Source: JBBIVP01 sp037439705 [NCBI: bacterium]
GTDB taxonomy: Bacteria; JBBIVP01
Reading direction: 5' to 3'
NCBI GenBank assembly: GCA_037439705.1
Contig: JBBIVP010000004.1
Location: forward strand, 1 to 28,089
DNA: 28,089 bases
How positions within the stretch are numbered: the first letter of the stretch is position 1; the number at the start of each line of letters is the position of its first letter. Positions 21,035-28,089 of the stretch are shown one piece after another. Both the position numbers and the translations under genes were made by a program. Below the pieces are notes generated by a model. The model was not told the origin of the DNA. It searched no databases and saw nothing but the letters and a program-made list of their open reading frames with translations.

Positions 21035-22873
21035 ATGAAAATGGATTTCAGGAAAAGGCTGGAAGGCGAAGTTATTCTTGCAGATGGAGCGATGGGAACT
21101 GAACTTTACAGGAGGGGAATATTCATAAATCAGTGCTACGACCACCTCAACATCACCAAAAAAGAACTGGTAAAAAAGATTCACAGAGAATATGTTGAAG
21201 CCGGAGCGGAAATAATAGAAACGAATACCTTTGGAGCAAATCGGATAAAACTTCTTCCATTCGGTCTTGAAGAAGAGGTGAGGGAAATAAACATTCAGGG
21301 TGTTAAAATAGCAAGGGAAGTTGCAGGAGAGCATGTCTATGTTGCAGGAGCAATCGGTCCTCTTGGAAAGGAGATTGAACCTGTAGGATTGCTTTCAGAA
21401 AGTGAGGCATTTCAAGCATTCCTGGAGCAGGCACAGGCACTTGTTGAAGGAGGAGTTGACCTTATAATCCTTGAAACCTTCACATCAATAAAGGAACTTG
21501 AAATAGCATATAGGGCGGTAAGAAGTTTTTCTGATATTCCGTTAGTCGTTCAGGTTTCCTTCAGATATTACGGAGAAGGAAAGTTCTCAGGTATTACTCC
21601 GGAAGAATTCGGCGAAATCGCTTCAAAATGGGATGTGGATGTGATTGGAACAAACTGTGGAAATGGACCGAGGGGAGTACTGGAATGCGTTGAGAGACTT
21701 ATTCCATCTGTCAAAAATAAACCTGTATCTGCTATGCCGAACGCTGGACTTCCAGAGATAGTTAAAGGAAGGACAATATACCTCACAACCCCTGAATACT
21801 TTGCAGAATATGCAAGGAGAATGGTTCAGAAGGGCGTAAAAATTATAGGAGGATGTTGCGGAACAACCCCTGCCCACATAAAGGAATTGAAAAAATATAT
21901 AAGGTCCATTCAGCCAAGAATCTGGAAAATTGAGGTTCAGGAACTTCCAGAAAAAAAGGAAATTCCGGCGAAGCCATTAGAAAAGAGAAGCTGGTTTGGA
22001 GAGCTTCTTAAGAAAAAAGAACATTTTATCATTTCCGTTGAGATAGACCCTCCCTTCGGCATTTCCCATGAAAAAGAGCTAAGAGCAGTAAAAGAACTTT
22101 TCAAGGGAAAAATAGACGCAGTAAATATAGCGGATGGTCCGAGGGCTATGGCAAGAATGAGTCCCATTGCTCTTGGAAAACTCATAATGGAAAATTGTGA
22201 TGTGGAGGTAATAATTCACTATACCTGCAGGGATAGAAATCTTCTCGGAATACAGATGGACCTCATAGGTGCAAATGCTCTTGGTTTGAGGAATATACTG
22301 GCTGTAACAGGAGACCCTCCAAAAATGGGAGATTATCCGGATGCTACAGCAGTTTTTGACATAGATTCTATAGGACTTATACATCTAATACAGAACCTCA
22401 ACAGAGGGCTTGATTTCACGGGAAAGTTCATAGGTGAAGCCACAAGTTTCGTCGTTGGAGCGGGTTGTAATCCTGGAGCGGTAAATTTTGATTATGAGAT
22501 TGAACGCTTAAAGAAAAAAATACAGGCTGGAGCTGAATTCATATTCACTCAACCAGTGTATGAACCTTCCCTTCTGGAAAGGTTTCTTGATGCAACAAAG
22601 GAATTTTCGGAGGTTCCTATAATTGTGGGCATCCTTCCACTTGCCAGTTACAGAAATGCTGAATTCCTGCACAACGAAGTTCCTGGAATGCAGATTCCTC
22701 CATCAATAATGGAAAGAATGGCAAAAGCTCCTTCAAAGGAAGCCCAGAGGGAAGAGGGAATAAAGATAGCGCGGGAGATGTTAGCTTATCTGAGAAAAAA
22801 TAAGAGAGTTAAAGGGGCTTACATATTTCCTCCATTTGGAAGATATGAGAGCGTTTTGAGGGTTCTTGAATGA
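21035..22873 (+). CDS. yitJ: bifunctional homocysteine S-methyltransferase/5,10-methylenetetrahydrofolate reductase
   Basis: 612 residues in two parts. Residues 1-300 are a MetH-N-terminal-type homocysteine methyltransferase barrel: ADGAMGTELYRRGI, ETNTFGANRIKL, and zinc ligands Cys208 (GTNCGNGP) with Cys274/Cys275 (IGGCCGTTPAHI). After a charged linker (about 310-335), residues 336-612 are MTHFR: SVEIDPPFG, VNIADGPRAMARMSP, HYTCRDRN, VTGDPPKMGDYP, EATSFVVGAGCNPG, AGAEFIFTQPVYE. The fusion is as in Bacillus YitJ. There is no cobalamin or folate-binding domain as in MetH, so the methyl donor for homocysteine is probably another molecule or a partner protein. It starts a four-gene unit and overlaps the Crp-like gene by ATGA. 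Confidence 0.93.
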   Translation: MKMDFRKRLEGEVILADGAMGTELYRRGIFINQCYDHLNITKKELVKKIHREYVEAGAEIIETNTFGANRIKLLPFGLEEEVREINIQGVKIAREVAGEHVYVAGAIGPLGKEIEPVGLLSESEAFQAFLEQAQALVEGGVDLIILETFTSIKELEIAYRAVRSFSDIPLVVQVSFRYYGEGKFSGITPEEFGEIASKWDVDVIGTNCGNGPRGVLECVERLIPSVKNKPVSAMPNAGLPEIVKGRTIYLTTPEYFAEYARRMVQKGVKIIGGCCGTTPAHIKELKKYIRSIQPRIWKIEVQELPEKKEIPAKPLEKRSWFGELLKKKEHFIISVEIDPPFGISHEKELRAVKELFKGKIDAVNIADGPRAMARMSPIALGKLIMENCDVEVIIHYTCRDRNLLGIQMDLIGANALGLRNILAVTGDPPKMGDYPDATAVFDIDSIGLIHLIQNLNRGLDFTGKFIGEATSFVVGAGCNPGAVNFDYEIERLKKKIQAGAEFIFTQPVYEPSLLERFLDATKEFSEVPIIVGILPLASYRNAEFLHNEVPGMQIPPSIMERMAKAPSKEAQREEGIKIAREMLAYLRKNKRVKGAYIFPPFGRYESVLRVLE

Positions 22874-23487
22874 AAGATTCCTTCAAACCATGGTTCATTC
22901 ACTCAAACCTCCTTTTGAAGGAAGTTATGAGTTTCAAAAATTCCCTTGTAAGAATAAAAGTTGAAGCGGGAAGAAATTTATATCCTGATATAGAAAAGGA
23001 AAAATGCTACATCCTCCTTTCAGGCGAAATTTCTTTTTCCTCTTCCATTTCCTCCGATAATAACTTTCCAATATGCACGCTAATCCATCAGGGGCTTTTT
23101 GGGTTATCAGATACCATAATGAACAAAACCTATCACATTACTACACTTTATCCCTCATCCATAGGAATATGCGATATTGAAGAGATAAAATTTCACCTTT
23201 CAAAAAATAGACACACAATCCCGTTCAGAAGGGGAATACTGGGAAAGACAATACACATACCTTCTGCTCCACTTATTGGGACTGACCCTGTTGAATCTGT
23301 TTTTTACATAATCTCTTTTATTGCTAATGAAGAATGCAAGGAAAAGATAAAGGCAGTAAGAATTTCTCCGAAGGAAATAGCAAAAATCCTTGGCATGAAA
23401 AGGGAAATAGTAACTCTTGCCATAGCAAAATTAGAAAAGAAAGGATGGATTAACATTATAAGAGGAAATATAATAGTTAAAAGATGA
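22870..23487 (+). CDS. Crp/Fnr-family transcriptional regulator
   Basis: 205 residues. The N-terminal part has the cyclic-nucleotide-binding jelly-roll pattern (VRIKVEAGRNLYPDIEKEKCYILLSGEISFSS ... LIHQGLFGLSDTIM), but the phosphate-binding cassette RxS of true cAMP receptors is not visible. A linker helix is followed by a helix-turn-helix ISPKEIAKILGMKREIVTLAIAKLEKKGWINIIRGNIIV (about 164-202), typical of Crp/Fnr. There is no Fnr-type cysteine set, so the ligand is unknown. It overlaps the MTHFR fusion by 4 nt and the amidase by 4 nt, and may regulate this unit. It is a diverged member and could be a degenerate sensor. Confidence 0.75.
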   Translation: MKDSFKPWFIHSNLLLKEVMSFKNSLVRIKVEAGRNLYPDIEKEKCYILLSGEISFSSSISSDNNFPICTLIHQGLFGLSDTIMNKTYHITTLYPSSIGICDIEEIKFHLSKNRHTIPFRRGILGKTIHIPSAPLIGTDPVESVFYIISFIANEECKEKIKAVRISPKEIAKILGMKREIVTLAIAKLEKKGWINIIRGNIIVKR

Positions 23488-25025
23488 AGGCTCTCCTTCT
23501 CCTTATTCTGATTCTCGGTGGGAAAAACGATTGCAGGTTTTCTTACGAGGATATAAGACGCACATATTACAGGTGGCTTCACCTTCTTCCTGAAAAAAGG
23601 GCTTTTAAAAAGCTTCTTGAATGTGCGGAGAAATTTGTGAAATTATCAAAAACATTTCCAGATTGTGAATTTTCTGATGAAGCGCTTTTTAATGCTGGAA
23701 AGACATACCTCCAGCTCTATGCTTCTTCATCTGAAAAAAGATATGCAGAAAACGCCCTCATCGCATTTGAGAATTTGAACTCCCTATACCCTCAAAGTCC
23801 TCTTGCTGATGATGCCCTGCTCAAGGCAGGGGATATAACGAGAGTAATATTCATGGAGCCAGAAAAATCCATAAAATTCTACAGGAAAGCAGTTGAAAAA
23901 AATGATGATATGAAGGGTCTCGCCCAAAGAATTCTCTCATCACTTGAAGGGAAAGAAAAGTTTGAAAAAGCAGCTCTTCAGGACATTATGTGGTGGATTT
24001 CAGAAAAATATGCAAGGATAAACATTCTTTTTTCCGGTAAGGTTTCATACCGCTATGAACTGATAAGGGAAAAAGATGTGATAAAGGGAATAAAAATTTT
24101 TGTCTCCAATTCCTTCTATGAAAACGAACTTCGGAAGGAGTTTACTGTTGGACTTTTAAACTCTATAAAAGTGGGAAGAGATGAGAACGAATTGTGGATT
24201 GAGGTTCTGTTCGGGGAAATAGGAGGTTATCAGATTTTTCATATCCCGTTTCCCTTCACAATTATTATTGACCTATTTGAAAAGTACTACACCCAGAAGG
24301 ACATAATAGGGTCGGTTATTGAAAAATATGAAGAAGGAGTAAAAAAGCAAAAAAGGCGTTTCACAGTCCTCATTGACCCCGGACATGGCGGTAGAGATGA
24401 AGGAGCAAAAGGGAAATTTCTAAAGGAAAAGGAGGTCACCTTAAAAATAGCAAAAAAACTCAAAAAAAGGCTGGAAGAGGAAGGATACAATGTTCAATTG
24501 ACAAGAGAAGATGATAGATTCGTTTCTCTTTCCGAGAGGACCGCACTGGCAAATTCAATTTCTGCTGGTTTGTTCATATCCATACACATAAATTCGTCAA
24601 GAAACAAAAGGGCAAGGGGGATAGAGGTTTATTATTTTGACAAAACCTTTGACAGGTCAATGGCTGAGGTTCTTTCAAAAGAAAACGAAATTCCTGAGTT
24701 CAAATTTGTTGAATCAGAACTTGAATTTATCCTGCACGACCTGATGCTGAGCTCAAAGACTGCTGAATCTGCCACTATGGCCAGGGACATAAAAAACGGC
24801 ATAATTAATGTCCTCAATTATAAAAACTATAGGACGAAGGAAGTAAAGGGAGGACCATTTTATGTCCTGATGAATGCAAAAATGCCATCGGTTCTGGTGG
24901 AGGCACTTTTCATAAGCAATAGTGAAGATGAAAGACTTTTGATGAAAGATGGAGTTATTGAAAAAATTGCGGAAGGAATATACTCGGGAATAAAGACATA
25001 TATCCTTAGAACAGGAGAAATATAA
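23484..25025 (+). CDS. secreted N-acetylmuramoyl-L-alanine amidase with TPR N-terminus
   Basis: 513 residues. Residues 1-14 (MKALLLLILILGGK) are a signal peptide. Residues about 30-160 are TPR-like, as in YbgF/CpoB (FPDCEFSDEALFNAGKTYLQLY, LYPQSPLADDALLKAGDITR). About 185-275 resembles an AMIN-type beta region that binds the wall. The Amidase_3 catalytic domain (about 290-510) has FTVLIDPGHGGRDEGA with zinc His about 301, KEKEVTL with the zinc Glu, SIHINSS with His about 368, and LVEALFISN with the catalytic Glu. It cleaves the amide between MurNAc and L-Ala in peptidoglycan in the periplasm, in cell separation or wall turnover. The TPR fusion suggests protein-controlled activity. ATGA overlap upstream and a 1-nt gap to glnD downstream. 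Confidence 0.92.
   Translation: MKALLLLILILGGKNDCRFSYEDIRRTYYRWLHLLPEKRAFKKLLECAEKFVKLSKTFPDCEFSDEALFNAGKTYLQLYASSSEKRYAENALIAFENLNSLYPQSPLADDALLKAGDITRVIFMEPEKSIKFYRKAVEKNDDMKGLAQRILSSLEGKEKFEKAALQDIMWWISEKYARINILFSGKVSYRYELIREKDVIKGIKIFVSNSFYENELRKEFTVGLLNSIKVGRDENELWIEVLFGEIGGYQIFHIPFPFTIIIDLFEKYYTQKDIIGSVIEKYEEGVKKQKRRFTVLIDPGHGGRDEGAKGKFLKEKEVTLKIAKKLKKRLEEEGYNVQLTREDDRFVSLSERTALANSISAGLFISIHINSSRNKRARGIEVYYFDKTFDRSMAEVLSKENEIPEFKFVESELEFILHDLMLSSKTAESATMARDIKNGIINVLNYKNYRTKEVKGGPFYVLMNAKMPSVLVEALFISNSEDERLLMKDGVIEKIAEGIYSGIKTYILRTGEI
25013..25017 (+). promoter_or_regulatory. SD that sets the TTG start of glnD
   Basis: AGGAG lies 9 nt upstream of the TTG at 25027, one base after the amidase stop. 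No in-frame ATG occurs nearby, so TTG is the likely start. Confidence 0.55.
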
Positions 25026-25026
25026 A

Positions 25027-27552
25027 TTGTCCCTTAAGGATGAGATAAAAACTTTTTATAATAGCATCTCATCACCGCTTCTACCTCCATCCCTTCTTTC
25101 TAAAAAAATAGTTAGGTTTTGGGATAAGCTCCTTAAAAATCTTTTTGAAAAACACCTTTCTCAAAAAGAGATATGCCTTCTCGCAAATGGCGGTTATGGA
25201 AGAAGAGAGATGAACCTCTACTCTGACACGGATATAACATTTTTAATCAAAGATGAAAAGGAAAAAGTTGAAGAATTTCTATATTCCCTTTGGGATTCGG
25301 GAGTTGAATTGAGTTACAGCGTAAGAACCCCTGAAGAATGTATAGAACTTGCAAGGGTTGATACAAAGGTAAAAATTTCACTTTTTGACAGCAGGTATCT
25401 CTGTGGGTCAAAGCCACTTTATCATCATTTTTTAAGGATGTTTAACGACCAGATATATTCAGGTGTAGAGAAATTTGTGCAGGAGATTATTGAACTGAAA
25501 AATGAAAGGCACAGAAAATCAAGAGAAACTCCTTATCTCATTGAACCAAACATAAGAGATGCTCCTGGGGGATTAAGAGATCTGCACACAGTTTTTTGGT
25601 GCGTTAAAGCCCTTTATAAAGAAGGGGATTTTCATTCTTTGATCAAATACGGGATTCTCTCTAAGGGGGATGTGAAAATTTTAAAAAATAATGCTGATTT
25701 TTTGAAAAAATTGAGAAACCTTCTTCATTTCCTCCATTCAAGGAAGTATGACATTCTTGATTTTGAATCACAGGACAGAATAGCAGGCTTAATGGGATAT
25801 AAGGATTCGGCTCGTGAAAGTGCAGCGGAAGGTCTTATGAGAGAATACTTTTTGAGAATAAAGGTTATACACAGTCTTCTTCTGTTTGTAGAAAGGGAGA
25901 TACTTCCTGAAACCTTTAAAATGAGCGGATGGCTGGACATCGGACCATTTTACCGAATAGGCGGTGGAAGATTGACCTTAAAAAATCCTCATATTTTAAA
26001 AAGTGAACCCACAAGAATTTTTGAGATGATAAAAATTTCTCAGGAATACGAAACTCCAATAGGTGAGAGGGCAAAAAGGATAATGATGGATGTCCTTAAG
26101 GAAAATAAAAATTTGTTAAAGAAAGAGGAAGCGAAGAGACTTTTAAAAGAAATCCTAAATTCAAGAAATGTATGGTTTGCAATAAATGAAATGAACGAAT
26201 CCGGGATAATAAGGATTCTCTTCCCACCTTTCAAAAGGATTTACAGGAAGGTTCAGAGGGACCTCCATCACATCTATACAGTTGACCTTCACACAATTTT
26301 TGCAATAAGGGAGTTTGAAATCATCAAAAGCGGAGTTCTTGAAGAGAAGCTTCCAATTGCTACAAAGATAGCCCGCTCAATTGATAAACCATACATTGTT
26401 GTATTCTCCATTCTGTTTCACGACATAGGGAAGGGGATAGGGTCTCCACACGCTGAAATTAGTGCAAAACTGGCAAAGAAGTTTGCAAAAATCATAGGGC
26501 TTGAAGAGGTAGATGTCATTGAAAAAATAATAGAGAACCACACGATATTTCCGGAGTTTTCTTTTAAAAGAGACATATATGATATGGAGTTCGTAAAGAA
26601 AGTTGCCGAAAAAATTTCGTCTCCGTTCATCCTTGACCTCCTTTACATCCATTCAATATGCGACCTTAGAGCTGTCAATCCCGATGCATGGACAGAATGG
26701 AAACACAGCATTATAAACGAGTTCTATCAGCGGTTAAAAGAAGCCCTGACCATAGGCGACTTTTATCTTCATCTTCAATCTTCAAAGGTGAAGGAGAAAA
26801 AGGAAAAGGTGGTTAAACTTCTCAAAGAAAGAAATGAATTAGAACTTCTGGGATTTATTGAAGGATTTGAAGAGGAATACTTTTTAACCTTTTCTGAAGA
26901 GGAGATAATAAACCATTTGAAAAATCTTCGTTTAGCAGAAAGAAAAAAAATTTTTTATGAAAAAAGGGATGTTCCTGAAAAGGGATATTCTGAAATAATA
27001 ATAACAGGACCGGATGAGCACGGGATATTTGCAAAGTTAGCAGGTGCTATATCGGTTTCTGGACTGAACATACTCAATGCCCTCATATTCTCAAGAAAGG
27101 ATGGGAGAATTCTTGATGTATTCAGGGTCACCGAAAGGGGGACCTATGAGCTTCCCCGTTTTTTTGAATGGGATAAATTCGGAAAAATTCTTGAAATGGT
27201 AATCAACTCTGAAATTGACATTAAGGAACACATGAAAATCACGGGAAAACTCCCTGCAGGTCTTCATCCTTCTCAAGAAGGAATAATAATAAACAACGAA
27301 CTCTCCAAGAGGTGGACTGTAGTAGAAGTCAATACCCTTGATAGACCTGGGCTCCTTTATACAATCGCTTCCACTATTTCAGACCTTGGTTACAACATTC
27401 ATACAGCGAGGGTATTAACGCTTGGAAATCTGGCATCCGATGTATTCTACATCACAACAAAAAACGGAGAAAAGGTAGAAAAGGAGGAAGAACTACTCCT
27501 TCTCTACGAGAGTTTGAAAAAGGCTGTTCTTTTAAAGCCCAATCTTCTTTGA
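25027..27552 (+). CDS. glnD: [protein-PII] uridylyltransferase / uridylyl-removing enzyme GlnD
   Basis: 841 residues from a TTG start with an SD. Domains in order: nucleotidyltransferase with GGYGRREMNLYSDTDI (55-70); the RDAPGGLRDLHTVFW segment (about 180-195) typical of GlnD; an HD phosphohydrolase with FHDIGKGIG (about 464) and HAEISAKLAKKFA; then two ACT domains, ITGPDEHGIFAKLAGAISVSGLNIL (about 656) and NTLDRPGLLYTIASTISDLGYNIH (about 765). It uridylylates PII at low glutamine and reverses this at high glutamine. Length and domain order are normal for the family. No PII, glutamine synthetase or Amt gene is near. It overlaps the convergent gene on the minus strand by 21 nt. Confidence 0.93.
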   Translation: MSLKDEIKTFYNSISSPLLPPSLLSKKIVRFWDKLLKNLFEKHLSQKEICLLANGGYGRREMNLYSDTDITFLIKDEKEKVEEFLYSLWDSGVELSYSVRTPEECIELARVDTKVKISLFDSRYLCGSKPLYHHFLRMFNDQIYSGVEKFVQEIIELKNERHRKSRETPYLIEPNIRDAPGGLRDLHTVFWCVKALYKEGDFHSLIKYGILSKGDVKILKNNADFLKKLRNLLHFLHSRKYDILDFESQDRIAGLMGYKDSARESAAEGLMREYFLRIKVIHSLLLFVEREILPETFKMSGWLDIGPFYRIGGGRLTLKNPHILKSEPTRIFEMIKISQEYETPIGERAKRIMMDVLKENKNLLKKEEAKRLLKEILNSRNVWFAINEMNESGIIRILFPPFKRIYRKVQRDLHHIYTVDLHTIFAIREFEIIKSGVLEEKLPIATKIARSIDKPYIVVFSILFHDIGKGIGSPHAEISAKLAKKFAKIIGLEEVDVIEKIIENHTIFPEFSFKRDIYDMEFVKKVAEKISSPFILDLLYIHSICDLRAVNPDAWTEWKHSIINEFYQRLKEALTIGDFYLHLQSSKVKEKKEKVVKLLKERNELELLGFIEGFEEEYFLTFSEEEIINHLKNLRLAERKKIFYEKRDVPEKGYSEIIITGPDEHGIFAKLAGAISVSGLNILNALIFSRKDGRILDVFRVTERGTYELPRFFEWDKFGKILEMVINSEIDIKEHMKITGKLPAGLHPSQEGIIINNELSKRWTVVEVNTLDRPGLLYTIASTISDLGYNIHTARVLTLGNLASDVFYITTKNGEKVEKEEELLLLYESLKKAVLLKPNLL

Positions 27553-28089
27553 AAGCCTTGATAACTCTTTTGGATAATTTTCCTCTATTATCTTTCTCTT
27601 TACCTCTTCATCAGAAAGTTTGAAGGTATTTTCAACCCTTTTTCTATATGTTGGACCTCCATTGTAGGCGCAGAATGGATAGAGCCTTCCTTTCGGGTCA
27701 ACATAGTGAATCACACACCTCATAACCCTTTCCACGCTGAAGTTATATGCATCCATAAAATGCATCCCTGCTGCAAAGAAATGTGGATAGCCATGTTCCT
27801 TTCCTTTTTCAGTTGTCCTTCTCATCTCGGTATCTTCATATCCGTCAAGTGTTTTCAATAGGTCCAAAAATGTCATATCAGAAGGGGCGTTCTCCTGTTT
27901 GAAACATTCCTGAAGTTCATTCCAGTCATCAATGTGTGAGACTAAATCAAATGTTTTTGGATTTACTCTTTTGTACAGTTCAGCAACCTTCTTGAGAAAT
28001 CTATCCATATCAAGAAACTCACCAACTGATTTTACCTCTTTCGTCTTCTTGTCAACAAAAAAGAAAGTCCCCTGCGAACAGTGAGGATG
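27532..28089 (-). CDS. C-terminal part of a radical-SAM protein, possibly MJ0619/Tes-like (partial)
   Basis: The reading frame is open to the right edge, giving at least 186 residues, so it is the C-terminal end of a larger protein and not a gene starting at the internal ATG 28008. It begins at the edge with HPHCSQGTFFFVD, continues with VGEFLDMDRFLKKV, FFAAGMHFMDAYNFSVERVMRCVIHYVDPKGRLYPFCAYNGGPTYRKRVE, and ends with a lysine-rich tail. The HCSQGTFFFVD and FCAYN...YR segments resemble, from memory, the C-terminal half of radical-SAM proteins of the MJ0619/tetraether-lipid-synthase type and bacterial relatives. The radical-SAM CxxxCxxC would lie outside the window. It overlaps glnD by 21 nt tail to tail. 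Confidence is moderate for a radical-SAM relative and low for the specific subfamily. Confidence 0.5.
   Translation of the reverse strand, partial: HPHCSQGTFFFVDKKTKEVKSVGEFLDMDRFLKKVAELYKRVNPKTFDLVSHIDDWNELQECFKQENAPSDMTFLDLLKTLDGYEDTEMRRTTEKGKEHGYPHFFAAGMHFMDAYNFSVERVMRCVIHYVDPKGRLYPFCAYNGGPTYRKRVENTFKLSDEEVKRKIIEENYPKELSRLSKKIGL

Noticed and set aside
1-28089. CRISPR arrays, tRNA/rRNA genes, insertion sequences, prophage or attachment sites
   Set aside because: I saw no regularly spaced repeats, no tRNA-like sequence, no transposase or integrase motif and no duplicated flanks. A covariance-model search would be needed to exclude small RNAs.

Overview
The window comes from an AT-rich bacterial chromosome. 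Arginine is mostly AGA/AGG, isoleucine is often ATA, and coding density is very high, with many ATGA/GTGA stop-start overlaps. A clear TtuA-type tRNA thiolase (U54 2-thiolation, known from thermophiles) suggests a thermophile. FeS-flavoprotein oxidase modules and a CoA-ligase/thiolase cluster suggest an anaerobe that oxidises organic acids or related compounds. I cannot assign a phylum; an uncultivated thermophilic lineage is a reasonable guess. I see no rRNA, tRNA, CRISPR array, transposase, integrase or plasmid function.

Layout. (1) 37-1083, minus strand: a small membrane protein behind a degraded secreted repeat protein that still has a good sigma-70-type promoter. (2) 1293-6007, minus strand: a six-gene operon in the order hibernation factor HPF, PTS EIIA-type protein, small ferredoxin-like protein, AGPS/GlcD-like flavoprotein, GlcF/HdrB-like FeS protein, diacylglycerol-kinase-family lipid kinase. 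(3) 6295-15918, plus strand: a ten-gene cluster of PadR regulator, FAD oxidoreductase, two DUF2148 ferredoxin-domain proteins, SCP2 protein, two VAO/PCMH flavoproteins (the first degenerate), PaaK-like CoA ligase, DUF35 protein and SCP-x/archaeal-type thiolase. This is the best candidate for an undescribed system. (4) 16159-16710: an unidentified five-helix membrane protein, ending tail to tail with an RluA-family pseudouridine synthase. (5) 17688-19946: ttuA, ftsY and yjbQ. (6) prs on the minus strand. (7) 21035-27552: homocysteine methyltransferase/MTHFR fusion, Crp-like regulator, TPR-amidase and glnD. (8) The right edge holds the C-terminal part of a probable radical-SAM protein on the minus strand, possibly of the MJ0619/Tes type.

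How the parts fit. Cluster 3 reads as one pathway: an acid is activated to its CoA thioester by the ligase, oxidised by the flavoprotein pair with electrons passing to FeS proteins, and cleaved (or built) by the thiolase-DUF35 complex, with SCP2 as acyl carrier and PadR as local repressor. The substrate is unknown. Operon 2 couples an FeS-linked flavoprotein oxidase, or an ether-lipid-forming AGPS homologue, to a lipid kinase and to two stress/nutrient-state proteins. A recurrent feature is a -10 box only 6-10 nt ahead of the start codon of transcription units, often with no Shine-Dalgarno, which points to leaderless or near-leaderless mRNAs.
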